The notes under the pieces are model-generated. The model was given only the letters and a program-made list of their open reading frames with translations. It was not told the origin of the DNA and searched no databases. A DNA stretch of 64,000 nt. Source: Telopea speciosissima. Taxonomy: Eukaryota > Streptophyta > Magnoliopsida > Proteales > Proteaceae. The stretch is from the NCBI RefSeq assembly GCF_018873765.1, contig NC_057922.1, positions 39,824,321-39,888,320 on the forward strand, given 5' to 3'. Below, piece by piece: positions 1 to 11,810 of this stretch (position 1 is the first letter of the stretch; each line of letters begins with the position of its first letter). Position numbers and translations under genes: made by a program.

Positions 1-2
1 CT

Positions 3-191
3 TTGCGATCTCTAGTAGAGTTTGGGATGTCTTTGCGGAAAAGGGTGGAGCGGGTGAGTAGTTTCTTGAGAGATCATCCTCAGGGGGGAGAAGAAGACAC
101 GGTAAGTACATCGCAGCCAGCCGTAGAGGGACGTCGCATCACCAGAAGCATGGGCCCTAGGATTAGGAAACCTGCTCATTATTTAAAATGA
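3..191 (+). pseudogene. C-terminal tail of LINE ORF1 (partial)
   Basis: An open frame of 62 codons enters from the window edge and stops at TGA 189-191. It is rich in R, S and E and ends with a basic tail (RRITRSMGPRIRKP). I see no zinc knuckle in the visible part, which would lie upstream. ORF1 of plant LINEs encodes an RNA-binding protein that packages the transcript; the assignment rests on position directly before ORF2. Its stop overlaps the ORF2 start in an ATGA arrangement (188-191). There is no start codon of its own in view, so it is a partial gene. Confidence 0.6.
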
Positions 192-3100
192 AGTTTCTTC
201 TCTGGAATTGTCGTGGTATAGGCAACAAGCCCACAGTAAGAAGATTAAAGGCGTTGATTAAAGAGTATAATTTAGAGTTGGTTGCGATAGCGGAGCCGAA
301 GATTTCTTTTGACAAGGTGCCTCAGATTATGAGAAGCTTGCATATGCAACACTGTATAGATAATGGCCCGGAAGGGTCGAATAGATTGTGGATCTTTTGG
401 AAGGAGCATGTCAAGGTTGAGGTGATAGATTGTCAGGCACACCATGTGTCTTTGATCTGTGACTCCAATGGGTCCATTGGAAGATTCAGTCTTTCTTTGA
501 TCCATGCCCCGTGCTTGTTGAGGGATAGGAGGGATGTTTGGCAGTTTGTGGGGACTTTAATGCAATTCTGGATCCCCAGGAAAAGCTGGGAGGAGGTGCC
601 TCATGTGGGGTGTTGATGGAGGATTTTGGTGCTTTTGTCAGTAGATGTGCTTTGGTGGATACAGGATATGAAGGAAACTATTTTACTTGGTCGAATGGGC
701 AGGGGGGTGGTTTGATAAAGGCCAGACTGGATAGAGTGCTATGTAATCTGGATTGGCTGAATACTTTTCAGGTATCTAGAATCCTGCACTTGAATAAGGC
801 GTGCTCGGATCATGCCTCTATTTGTGTGGAGATTGCTTTGGCTCGGGAGTCTTTTGTAAGCCCTTCCAGGTTTCAACAAATGTGGACCTTGCACCCGTCT
901 TTCAAGGATTATGTTGCGGACTGTTGGAGAAGGTCTTTTGTGGGGACCCCTCTCTCGGTTCTGTATTTAAAGCTAAAGTTTCTTCGAAGCAAGCTCAAAC
1001 AGTGGAACAGGGAGTGCTTTGGTAACATTCATAAAAATGTCCATGATGGGAAGGATGCTGTCACCAGAGCGGAGTTTGCCTTTGAATCCGATCCGTCTGA
1101 TCAGACAAAGAGTGAGTTGCAGGGCGCCCGTGATCACTTGAATCTAACTTTGTTGCAGGAGGAGATTTTTTGGAAGGAGAAGTCCAGGATTAAATGGCTG
1201 AAGGAAGGGGATAGGAACACTAAATTCTTTCATGGGATGGTTAATGTGAGACGGAAGCAGAGTGGCATTGGGAGAATTAAAAATGAGAAGGGGGAATGGA
1301 TCCAGGACAGAGAAGGGGTGAAGGAGGAGGCGGTCAGATTTTTCAGGGAGAGTTTTGCTTCGGGCCAGATCACGAATAATGAGGAAATGTTGAATGTCAT
1401 TCCTGAGGTTGTTACAGCAGAAGAGAGTCAGATGCTAACAGCAGAACCACTTTTCGAGGAAGTTAAGGAGGCAGTTTTTGCTCTGTCCAAGGACAGTGCA
1501 CCAGGACCAGATGGATTCACGGGCCATTTTTTCACTGTGTGTTGGGAAATTATTGGTGCGGACGTCTGGGCAACAGTTAAGGATTTTTTTCAGGGCGGTT
1601 TGGTTCCACTTAGCTTCACATCTTCTCATCTCACTCTCATCCCTAAAAAGGGGATACCTGAAACCATGGCGGATTTTAGGCCGATCAGCTTATGCAATTT
1701 TTCCTATAAAATAATTGCTAAGGTGATGACAGCTAGGGTGGCTGTTTTGCTTCTGCGGGTGATCTCGGAGGAGCAAGGAGGTTTTGTTAGAGGACGTTGT
1801 ATACATGACAGCATTGCCTTAGTTCAGGAGATAACTCAGGAGATAAATCGAAGTACTCGGGGTGGAAATGTAATTTTGAAGCTGGATATGGCAAAGGCTT
1901 ATGATCAGCTGGAATGGGGTTTTTTGGTGGAGGTGTTGCGAAGGTTTGGATTTTGTTTGGAGTGGATTTGCCTAATAGAAAAGACATTGCACAATTGTTG
2001 GTTCTCTATTATCCTAGACACAGGGCCTATGGGATTTTTTAAATCCACTAGGGGGCTTAGGCAGGGAGATCCCCTCTCTCCTTTATTATTTGTGTTGGCG
2101 GAGGAGGTACTCAGTAGAGGGCTTACCAATTTATTCCATACTGGCAAAGCAGGTTTTTTCCATCTGCCGCGAGGGTGCCCAGGTATTACTCATAGCCTTT
2201 TTGCAGATGACACTTTAATTTTTTCCAAGGGGAACATGACATCTATTTGTCAGAAAATGAAGTGAATTGCCGCTTATGAAGGGTGCTCGGGTCAGCTTGT
2301 GAACCGTTTAAAAGTTATTTTGTTGTTGGTCGCAAAGCCCCTCCTAGATTGTGCAAGAGGATGATGGAGATGACTGGTTATGTGCGAAAGCTGTTACCTA
2401 TTACTTATCTAGGGGCCCCTCTGTTTACAGGTAGAATTAAGGTGGCATATTTTGAATATTTTTTGGCCAAGGTTAGGAAAAAAATTGCTGGGTGAAAAGG
2501 CAAGCTGCTCTCAGCAGGGGGGCGATGGACACTGCTTAGGTATGTTCTTTCGTCGCTCCCAATCCATATCCTTTCGTGTTTGGACATACCCCGAACAGTC
2601 ATGCTTCGATTCAACACTTTGTGTGCAAATTTTTTATGGGGCGAATCGGAATTTGGGAATAGGAGGCATTGGGTTAGCTGGCAGAGAGTGTGTAGACCTT
2701 TACAGGAGGGGGGTTTGGGAATTAGACCACTGTATGAGGTAAATGTGGCTATGCGGCTTAAGGGATTATGGAAAGCGCTCTCTGATGCCTCTCTGTGGAG
2801 TAGGTTCTTTAAGGCTAAATTCATGAAGGGGGAGCACATTGCCTTAGTTCAAGCTCCAGCAACGGGCATGAAAACTTGGACGGCGGCTTTGGCTTTAAGG
2901 GACATACTGACGAACAATTCGGTCTGGCTGGTAGGGAAAGGAAATGTCCTTTTCTGGTTAGATAACTGGTGTGGTGAGGGCCCATTAATAGATTTTGTAG
3001 ATGGTGCAATTCATATTGACACTACTCGGTCTATTAAGAATGTTGTACAAGAGACGGGCTAGTGGGATGAAGAGGTGGTAGCAAGAATCGACATAGAAAG

Positions 3101-4292
3101 AGTGAAAGAGAAGGTAATGAATAGCAATATTTGTCTATCACCTCGGGAAAATCGGTTGGTGTGGTCTCCAGCAGTTGATGGAAGATTTTCTCTTAAGTCT
3201 GCTTGGCATTTGGTCCGGGTAGGGAATGAGAAAGTGACTTATGCTCAATGGATCTGGAATGGAACGGTTCCTGCCAAAATAGGTTTCTTTACCTGGTAGG
3301 TTCTGAGTGGCAGGATTGCTACTGATGATTCAGTTAGGAGAACTGGGATTTCCTTAGCCTCCAAGTGTGTTTGTTGTCAGCACCCCACGCAGGAGACGAC
3401 GTCACATGTGCTGGTGTGTGGAGCCGTGGCAACCAAGGTTTGGAGGTTTTTTGCTCAGCTTCTGGATGTGCAGGTAATACACACTCAAGATGCTAGGACA
3501 AGAATTGTTTTTTGGGAGTCAAGTGGATCCTTCAGCAATGTGTTTTGGGTATGTTATTGGTGTGATTCCATCCTTTATTATTTGGGAATTATGGAGAGAG
3601 TGTAATAATAGAAGGCATGGAAATGGAGGGCGGTCAGCAAACATGATTATAGCAAGGATAAGTAAATGGATGCAGGAAATTCCCCTACCAAAATTCAATG
3701 CAGCAGTCACAAGCTTCAGAGAAGAGCTGGCAATTCAAGTGCTGAGGATGCAGGCCCCCACACTAAATCCAGGCTCCCTCGTCCAATATACTGGTGTCCA
3801 CCTCGCAGAGGAGTGAAAATGAATGTGGATGGTGCAAGTAAAGGCAACCCCGGTCCTAGTGGAGGAGGAAGGATTATACGAAACCAAGAAGGAAATTTGA
3901 TTATGGCTTTCTCGAATTTTTATGGATGCTGCACCAACACTGAGGCGGAATTAAGAGCCATGTTGGATGGCCTGCGCCACTGTGAAAGGCTGGGTTTGGT
4001 GGAATGCCAGGTGAGCTCGGACTCGAATACCATTGTGCAATACATTAATGCGAAAAAGTGTGAGGCTTGGAGGTGTTGGTACTGGTTTGAGGAGGTTATT
4101 CACCTGGTGGAAGCCCTGCAGGCTACTGTGAGCTTCTCATTCAGGGAGAGTAACCGTGCAGCAGATTACTTGGCAAATTGGGCTTGTAGCTCCCAAAGGA
4201 ATTCTACCTTTTGGCCGCAGGGAGAGCTTCCTTCGAAGCTGTTCAGCATTATCAGAGAAGATAAGGCAGGCTTGCCTGTTTTTCGTTTTTAG
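188..4292 (+). pseudogene. LINE ORF2: endonuclease, reverse transcriptase, RNase H (broken)
   Basis: ORF2 nicks target DNA and copies the LINE RNA onto it. The APE-type endonuclease starts MKFLLWNCRGIGN and continues with CGDFNAIL (about 538) and SDHASI. RT motifs follow: SAPGPDGFTG, FRPISLCN, LDMAKAYDQLEW, GLRQGDPLSP and FADD (about 2205). Next come LPITYLGAPL, then the zf-RVT segment (KIGFFTW, CVCC...HVLVC, about 3270-3430). A type I RNase H at about 3810-4290 has NVDGASKGNPGP, ELRA, SSDS and NRAADYLAN. Breaks seen: a frame change near 537 that looks like a small deletion, TGA at 2263, a shift near 2318, a stop and shift at about 2495, TAG at 3060, TAG at 3298, and further shifts before the RNase H. 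Start chosen because the ATG begins the endonuclease motif and overlaps the ORF1 stop. Confidence 0.92.
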
Positions 4293-4480
4293 GGAGTGGT
4301 TAGGCTCCTAGTACTAATGTATGGGGTAGGTTTATTGCCTGAGAGATTTATTGTGAGAGGTTTAGTCCTTTTGGGTTTGGGGTAAGGCGGGCTACGTCCC
4401 CCCCATGTATTGAGTTTTTTAAGATTTTAATATCTAATAAAATCCTAGGGGTCATCTCGGGTCCCAGATAATATTCGGGG

Positions 4481-4507
<27 letters not shown>
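4293..4507 (+). other. LINE 3' UTR and A tail
   Basis: Non-coding sequence between the RNase H stop and the A run. It contains AATAAAATCC near 4436, which resembles a polyadenylation signal. Its end (GGGTCCCAG...ATTCGGGGT then A) matches the reverse complement of 57472-57535 at the 3' end of L1b, which shows both belong to one family. Confidence 0.85.
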
Positions 4508-4511
<4 letters not shown>

Positions 4512-4655
4512 GAATGAGGTTGTATTGATCGTTAGATCGTCTTTCCTAATGATCTTTAGGATCAAATAAGAAGGCTATTTATAATGAAAAAGATAACTGG
4601 AACCTTACATTATTTTGTTTCCTTTTTTTTCTTTAGGGTCAGATAAGAAGGTGTC
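4508..4655. repeat. Spacer with two near-identical 22-bp direct repeats
   Basis: Between the LINE tail and the E LTR. TCTTTAGGATCAAATAAGAAGG (4553-4574) recurs with two A/G differences at 4630-4651, spaced by 55 AT-rich bases. No gene is visible. Confidence 0.7.
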
Positions 4656-4994
4656 TGTTAAGTATTCAAACTGTGAAAATAGAGGAAGTTGAAGAAGTTC
4701 TGAATTCGGGTCTCAGAGGACTCCAAAAGATAAAGAATTTCATTGAATTATCTTCGATAACCTCTCTACAAATGGGAAACCTTTTTATAAGCTCTTTAAT
4801 TAATCTCTAACTAACTCTTAACAGCTTTCCTTCCACTTGTCACTTATTCCTAACAAACTAACAACTAAAGCATATGGTAATCTTTAGTCTCCTCTCCCGT
4901 GGCGTCTCGTCCCTTGTTGACTCATCAGCCTCATTCTCAACGGCAGATATGGCTTTCTTGGAGTTGTGTAAAAGGGGTTGCATAATTCATATCA
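4656..4994 (-). repeat. 3' LTR of gypsy element E
   Basis: Begins TGTTAAGTATTC and ends ATAATTCATATCA on +. It aligns over its length with 45964-46355 and lacks two short segments present there, near 4888 and 4970. Confidence 0.88.
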
Positions 4995-7876
4995 TTACCA
5001 TCCGCATCGAAATGAACCTTGTCCTCAAGGGTCAAATTAGGAAATTGAGAGTGAAACTCCTCCAAATTTCCCAAAAGGCTTCTTCAGGTGGAAGTTGGTC
5101 TCATTGTATCAAAATCTGATTTTGCAAGGTGCCTTTAAGCAAGATTGATCGAGTAGCTAATACTGCTAAAGAAGAATGAACAGGGTGATTCAAATGGCTT
5201 AATGGAGGAAGAGGATGTTGTGTACTCTCCGAAAGATCTCCTTTGAAAGGTTTGAGCAAAGGTACATGAAAGTCAGGATGAGTCTGACTTGCTGGAGGTA
5301 GCTGGAGCTTATAAGCAACATGGCCAATTTTCTGTAAAATTTTAAAAGGGCCATAGAATCTGCTACTCAGCTTGTGATGTAATCTCTTGGAGACTGATAA
5401 TTGGTGATAAGGTTGGAGCTTGATCCATACCCAATCACCTTCAGCAAAATGAAGTTGCTTTCGATGAGTATCAGCTTGTTCTTTCATTCAACGTTGAGCT
5501 TGTAGAGGATTAACCTTTAATTGATGCAGCAACTGATGTTTATTCTGCAATTCATGATCCATGGCTTCCGCTTTGGAAAAATAAAAAACATAAGCTGGCA
5601 TTGTAGGAGGTGCTCTGCCGTATAAAGCCTGAAATGGAGTCATATTAATAGCACTGTGGTGGGAGGTATTATACCAAAACTCTGCCCATTGAAGGAAATG
5701 AGTCCATTGTGTAGGCTTGGTGTGGACAAAACTCTGTAGATACTGTTCTAAACATTTGTTAAGTACCTCAGTCTGGCCATCAAACTGGGGATGATAAGCT
5801 GAAGACATATTTTAAGTGGTTCCACTTAACTTGAGGAGTTGTTGCCAAAACTGGTTAATGAATATAGGATCTCTATTCAAGACGATGGACTTAGGAAAAC
5901 CATGTAACTTAACCACTAGGGATACAAACAGGTCAGCGGTGTTGATAGCAGTAAAATGAGTAGATAACACGCCAAAATGTGCAAATTTAGTGAGACGATC
6001 CACCACCACCAAACTAACAGAGTAGCCTTGTGATGTAGGTAACTCCGTAATGAAATCCATCATCATATTGTCCCAGACCTGATGTGAAATAGGTAACGGT
6101 TGTAATAACCTTGTTGGTTTTGAAGTACTGTATTTAGTTTGCAGGCAAACAAGACAATCTGTAATATGAACAGTGATATCTCTCTTCAAAGTTGACCATT
6201 AGAAAGAGGTTGAGATATGTTTATGAGTTTTGAAGATCCTAGCATGTCCGCCAATAGGACTATCATGAAACTCTTTCAATATAGCCTGCCGAAGATCGGA
6301 TGTAGAACTAAGATAGATTTGGTTTTTGAAATACAATAAACCTTGTTTAACTTCATAACCAGTACCAATCAATTTACCTTCTTGCCATTGTTCGTGAAGA
6401 AAAACTATTATTGGATCAACCAAATTTCCCTCATAAGAAGATCAACGAAATCAGATTTTATAGTGGAGACTGACATAAGAACACTCTCTTCTAAACCAGG
6501 AGCTCTTAACAAAGCATTAGCAGCCTAATTCTAGTTTCCCGGTCTATATACAATTTTATAAGTGAAGCCCAAAAGCTTGCTCAAGTAATGATGTTGCTCC
6601 AGGGTTTGAATCACTTGATTCATGAGCTCCTTCAAACTTCTATGATCGGTAATGATAAGAAACTGCTGTCCAAGAAGATAATGTGACCATTTGCGGACGG
6701 ATTGTGAAATCGCATACAATTCTCTTACATATGTAGAAGCACTTATCATTCGATTGGATAACTTTTTTCTGAAAAAGACCAAAGTGTGGTCCTCTTGACT
6801 GAGAACAGCACCAACACCCACACCGGATGCATCAGTCTCCACTTCAAAGTGTTTCAAAAAATCTGGCAAAGCAAGTATAGGAGCAGTAGTCATTGCAGTC
6901 TTCAAAGTATTGAATGCAAGTTGTGAGTCTTCAGTCCAACTAAAGGCATCTTTCTTAAGAAGATTTGTGAGAGGAGCTGCAATAGAAGCATAATGGCGAA
7001 TAAATCTTCTGTAATACCCAGTCAGCCCAAGAAGCCCCTTAGCTGTTTAAGATTTTGAGGTACTGCCCCGTGCACCATTGCTTGTATCTTGCAAGAATCG
7101 GGTTGAACACTGAATTGAGAAACCACAATTCCCAAATATTCAATGTTGTTTTGGCAAAAAGAACACTTGGGCAGCTGCGTAAACAATTGATTAGTAGCTA
7201 GACAATGTAAGATAGTATGTAAGTGATTGAGATGATTAGAAACCAAGGCGCTATATATCAGAATATCATCAAAATTAAAACACTATGACAAATTTTCTAA
7301 GATATGGTTTAAAAACGTGATTCATGGTAGACTGAAAGGTAGATGGAGCATTTGTTAACCCAAAAGGCATAATCACAAATTCATAGTGGCCTTCATGAGT
7401 GCGAAAAGTAGTCTCACAAATATCCTTTTCCCGCATCCGAATCTGATGGTAACTAGATCTGAGGTCCAATATTGAAAATACACAAGCTCCATGTGGTTCA
7501 TCTAGAAGTTCTTCAATAGTAGGTATTGGAAACTTGTCATGGACTGTGATGCTATTAAGTGCTCTATAATCAATACGGAAACGCCAACTACCATCTATTT
7601 TTTTTAAACTAATAACACAGGGGAGGAAAATGGGCTTGTACTATTTCGAATGATTCCTTGCTGGAGCATTTCAGAGACCAATTTCTCAATCTCAACCTTT
7701 TGAAAGTGAGGATATTCATAGGGTCTAACAGTAACAGGTTTGGAACCCGAAAGTAGATGTATTTGATGATCAATTCTCTGTGTGGAGGTAGTTCAGTTGG
7801 AGAAGTAAAGACCAAATCAAATTTTTGTAACAAAGACTGTACCTCAATGGGAATATGAGCACTAGATGGTGGTGAA
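4995..7876 (-). pseudogene. Pol of gypsy element E: RT, RNase H, integrase, chromodomain-like end (broken)
   Basis: Read from high to low coordinates. RT has [24 protein letters not shown] and an FDDILIYS block at 7250-7273. That block is out of frame with the RT upstream because of a short insertion. The tether LRGFLGLTGYYRRFIRHY follows at about 7010. RNase H (6905-6531) has VETDASGVGVGAVLSQ and TDHRSLKEL. The integrase shows H..H..C..C near 6300-6150, MDFITELP, NRDPIF (usually SDRD) and DGQTEVLNKCLE. The C-terminus (5487-5020) has the GDWVWIKLQPY and RFYGPFKIL region. It ends in a chromodomain-like tail near 5090-5030 that runs up to the 3' LTR. Stops or shifts occur at least near 5488, 5810, 6190, 6530, 7270 and 7600. 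The gypsy assignment is secure from RT-RNase H-integrase order. Confidence 0.92.
7872..7876. repeat. Target site duplication GTGAA, left of solo LTR F
   Basis: GTGAA directly before TGTCACGCTCC. The same five bases follow the other LTR end at 10645-10649. Confidence 0.8.
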
Positions 7877-10644
7877 TGTCACGCTCCCATTCCAGATAAG
7901 GAATATATTACAATAAGAAGGGTGACTAGGACGACACATGTTATCCCATTAAGCTGCCCAGATCACAGACACAGTGTCCCAACGCACAGTCATAACCAAT
8001 ATTAAAGCAATATAATATTAGCATGCGGAGAAAGAGAATATTACATTCCAAATATATATATCAGTAGTTTGCGAAAGTATATAATCCAATAGTTACAAGA
8101 TGTTCACAGGCAAAATGATAAAAGTACTGTAGTTAAAACATTTCCCCATGACCATCAAATAACTATAAAAGGGTATAACAGTAAAAGTTTATACACGGGC
8201 TTTAAGCCCCAAAATAATAAAAAAGGGACCAAGTCCCAAGTATCATCACGGCCCGTAGGCACAATCATCATAAGGACATCCGTCACTGTGTTCCTCTGAC
8301 ACAGCCTCCGGCTTCTTAGTACCAATATCATTGTATCCCGAGGACTAGACTTCGAATCCCGCGAGATATCCACCATCTACATCATAATCTAAAAAGAGTG
8401 TACACGAGGGGGTTAGCTCCACTGAGCTAGTTAGGGGATGGGGATGCACAAACACACAGTTCACATATAGTCCATGATGCAAGTACATGTTAGTAAATTT
8501 TTCACCTATCACACAGTCTAAGTCAATGGTATATGCTACTATGACAACTCGGGTAAACACCATGGGTCACTTATATTATCGCCACAGTGAAACCTCCACT
8601 GTCACTGAGAGGCCCGTGCCGGTCGAAGCCTCAATACTACCCAGAGGCAGACCCCGATGATCAGTGGTCATCCCTTACCTGGCCTCTCTCCCCCACAGGT
8701 AACATGGAGCCCTGATCATCTTACACCTAAACCCCTATTGGTAAGGGTCATAGCATAGGAAAGCAAAACCTAACCACAGTTATACTACATGCAAGTCCTA
8801 TCATCTCAAGAGGTATTCCGGGTGCATTAACGTCCCATACCATCTAGCACCTGGGTACCAGCACTGCATGGCGTATGCAATTCAATATGACATGCAATAA
8901 AAGATCATATACATTCCTGGTGTTCCGGCACGCTAACCCGAATACAAAGATGGAAAACAATCACAACATCATCATATCAATCGAGTAATATAAAGAATGC
9001 AAGATATGTAGTCATGCTTAATAAAAAATGCTAGTAGCATGGTACATGTACAATTAGTAATAGCAAAACCAAACAATAACCCAAACCCACTCACAATATA
9101 GATTATGCCCCGTTGTTATAAGTCCGTCACCGCGGTTGATTAATACGCCTCAAGATAAGAGTTTTAAGCCTAGGGAAAGAGTGAGAATAAGATTAAATAA
9201 GTGATGGATAGGATCCCCTAAAGGTATCCCTTAAACCACCCAAGTATAGGGCTTCAAAGGTAGGGCGGTTTTACCTAAAACATAAAACCGTAGGTAAAAC
9301 TTGACAAGTCAGTAGCTCATCTTAGGGGGCAGCTTTACACAGAGTCTTAAAACCGCATGTAAAACCTCCCAAGCTTAAGTCTTGGATTAAAGGGGTTTTT
9401 CACTTAGGGTTTCATTCCCAAGGAGTTTGAGGGCATTGGAACACCAAAGGAGCTTCCCCTAAGTTCCTTAGGGTCCTAAGACCTTATTAGATCTATACAA
9501 CCAAAGGATCCAAGAGGAGAATCCAAGAAGAGCCTAATCTAAGGTATAATAGGGTAAACCCCATGTCTTACAAGTAGGGTGAGGTGGTGAGTCTTAGGGG
9601 TCATGAATAGAGGGTAAAGACCCCACAATATCACAAGGTAGAGGTTCCAATCGATCCTTGGGTTCCAAGTGGAACCCTAGGTCAAGGTCTTCCTATCACC
9701 CCAAGTCCCCAAACCCAAAAATAGAAGAGGAGAAGAGAGTTTAATGGTCTACCTAACCAAAACAGAGGAGCTCCACGTCCCGGACTCCAAGGGGTGGGGT
9801 CTTAAGCCTTTAGCCAATCCCCTTCACCCACCTTCTTCCTTTTCTTCTTCTTTCTTGTTCTCTTCCACGATTTAGGGTAGATGGGAGGAGTTATGACTAA
9901 TGAATGCTCATAAGGTTCTATTTATAGTAAGGTCCGTTTGGTTGGGTAGTAACTAGGTCATAACCCATTTTTGGGTCAAACTAAGTTTAATGGGTCCATC
10001 CATTGGTCCCACAAGGAAAAGAAGATTGTAGATGGGATCCACAAGATATGGAAACACAAGTCCCTAACACATTTCTCAAGGTAAGTGGGACCCACAACAA
10101 AACACTCCACAACCAGCTAAAATAGCCTGGGCGGTTTTATGGGTGGTTTTATTCAGCATTCAAAGCCATATGATAAACCACCCAAGCATAGTTGGGTTAT
10201 TCTTCATTCCAAACATCCCCAGCTTTGTCCCGTGCTTCAAGGACCTCAAAGGGAAGGATAAACAAATAATACAAGAAGCTAGCAACTTACATCTCAACCG
10301 TCATGATGTGTCTCCCATGACCCCGAAGAGTTTCCCCACAGCAATACCAAGTTCATCACTGAACGAAGTGTCCAAGTGAGGCGATGCTCCAAGGTACTCT
10401 CTCCAAAATTCTTCGCTTCCTGGGCTGGTACTAGGAGGATAGTCGACAAAGTCGCCATCAACGAATTTCCCCCACTGTCGGTTGAGGAATCTTTTCTCCA
10501 CAAGTAAACCCGTGCCATGGTCAATGATCCTGTAGCTGGGTTTGACCACCTTCGAGAACAACTCACCAGCATACAGGGCAACAGTATTTACTTGTCATGA
10601 GGAAGAAAGAATAATTAATTATGATCCTGGGTGCGGGTAAAATA
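7877..10644 (-). mobile_element. Solo LTR F (long-LTR gypsy type), minus strand
   Basis: On + it begins TGTCACGCTCCCATTCC and ends GCACCC reversed (GGGTGCGGGTAAAATA). Read on minus it starts TATTTTACCCGCACCC, with TG decayed to TA. It is flanked by GTGAA on both sides and interrupts pol of E between protease and RT. No primer site, gag or pol lies inside, so it is a solo LTR left by LTR-LTR recombination. The LTR at 46851-50631 (G) is the same family in the opposite orientation. Shared blocks include the first 130 bases, the CCCATACCATCTAG...TGGGTACCAG block and the repeated AAACCGC-containing segments. The full-length element is not in the window. Confidence 0.85.
10291..10611 (-). other. 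Exon-like block with open frame and splice donor inside LTR F
   Basis: Just inside the LTR start (minus strand) a frame of about 100 codons is open to a TGA near 10301. It includes AGELFSKVVKPSYRIIDHG and later FVDYPPSTSPGSEEFWREYLG. It is followed by GTAAGT (10290-10285), a good 5' splice site. The first third is conserved at protein level in LTR G (AGELFSMVVKPGYKIIDHS), where GTAAGT also follows at 47028-47033. I do not recognise the protein. A second overlapping frame (10581-10294) is also open. It could be a captured host exon fixed in the LTR, or a chance open frame in a conserved LTR segment. Confidence 0.4.
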
Positions 10645-11282
10645 GTGAATCTGCAGAAATTTTCAAATGATAGAGGATGTGATGCCTTCAGTACAATATA
10701 ATTGTTGTAGCTGCTTTCTTGTCAAAGGATCTTCATTAATACCTGGTTCTCCCATCAGTTGAACCTTAACAGCCTCCCAGTCAAATTCCATTGTAAGCAT
10801 TTTATAATCGGTAAGAATGGGAGCGAGAAGTTCAAGCCATTGAATACCCAATACAATATCAACATCTTCTAAGGGTAAAACAAAGAGATCCATAGTGAAA
10901 AAATGACCCTGTAATAATAGAGGAACTGATTTCCATCGTTGAGTACATACAAAGAACTCGCCATTGCCTACATAGACCCTGAACTGCTAGCAAGGATAAA
11001 TGAGCAATCCCAATCGTAGAGCTATCTTCTTCTAAATAAAATTGTGAGTACTTACACTATCTATCAGAATCTGAACTTGATGTTCGTGAGAGTTCCTTTT
11101 TAGGCGAATAGTCTTAGGACTTAATTGCCCAGAAAAAGCATGCAGACTAATTTCATATAAAGCTGAATCAACGATGATTTCATCCTCTTGTCTGAATAAT
11201 TCATTTGTTTCACAGGATTCATCATCTTCCCTGATTAAAAGCATGAATTTATTTTTGCATTTATGTCCTGGTATGATTTTGT
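10645..11282 (-). pseudogene. Zinc knuckle end and protease of gypsy element E (broken)
   Basis: Directly left of M1 the minus frame reads PGHKCKNKFM, the second half of the gag zinc knuckle. About 70 residues on is ILIDSVSTHNFI, the retropepsin active-site block with DSG changed to DSV, so the catalytic motif is altered. Further down, VLGIQWLELLAPILTDYKMLTMEF is the typical C-terminal lobe of gypsy proteases. Stops lie near 11031 and 10900, and a shift near 10660 is needed to join RT beyond F. It sits between M1 (upstream in transcription) and solo LTR F. Confidence 0.88.
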
Positions 11283-11520
11283 GAGTCCGGATCCGCTCCA
11301 ACGACATTGAAGAGGATGCCTCGTTTGATGTCCATTAATCTCCAAATGCCTCGTTTGATGTCCATTAATTGAGAGTTAACTTCCGTTCCCCTATTTTTTT
11401 TCTTTTTTCTATTTTTCTTTTTTCCTCACTCCTTCTTTTTTAGGAATTCATAAATCGTGATTGAGATCAAATAGGTAATTAAGATAGAGTCCAGGAATCT
11501 GAGTCAAGAATCTAATCTCA

Positions 11521-11558
11521 AATCTCTCTTTCTCTCTCTCTCTCACACACACACACAC
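11521..11558. repeat. (TC)n then (AC)n microsatellite
   Basis: Short tract of TC repeats running into AC repeats, inside M1. Confidence 0.9.
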
Positions 11559-11665
11559 CTTATGTGAAAGAATCTTGCAACTCACATTGGTTTCTCTTCA
11601 TTATCTCTTTACATCTCTCGCCTGCGTCTTTGTTTTGCAAAATACACTGCAAGTGCTGCATCAAC

Positions 11666-11810
11666 CAATTTGGATCCTCTAACGCTGCCCGTCCTGTGCC
11701 GTGTTGCACAGACACAGGGTCGCATGCAATGACCGCTTTACCCCTACCCACGGCCCTGTGTCTGCGCAGCACGGCGCAGAACAGACAGCGCACCATAGAG
11801 GATCTAGATC
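11666..11810. mobile_element. Fold-back MITE nested in M1 (145 bp)
   Basis: Starts CAATTTGGATCCTCTA and ends TAGAGGATCTAGATC. The two arms, about 50 bp each, pair imperfectly (GTGTTGCACAGACACAGGG with CCCTGTGTCTGCGCAGCAC) around a loop of about 35 bases. The 10-mer CTGCATCAAC occurs immediately outside both ends (11656-11665 and 11811-11820) as a target duplication. A relative lies at 55089-55296. Confidence 0.8.

Larger units (their letters stand above)
1..4507 (+). mobile_element. L1-type LINE (L1a), 5' end outside window, degenerate
   Basis: Non-LTR retrotransposon read on the + strand. In order it shows the end of ORF1, an ORF2 with endonuclease, reverse transcriptase, zinc-binding and RNase H domains, a short 3' UTR, and an uninterrupted run of 26 A at 4482-4507. 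No LTRs are present. The C-terminal RNase H is a known feature of many plant L1 elements. The frame is broken several times, so the copy is dead. A relative (L1b) lies in inverted orientation at 57472-61435 and has a matching 3' terminus. The target duplication cannot be tested because the 5' end lies before base 1. Confidence 0.93.
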
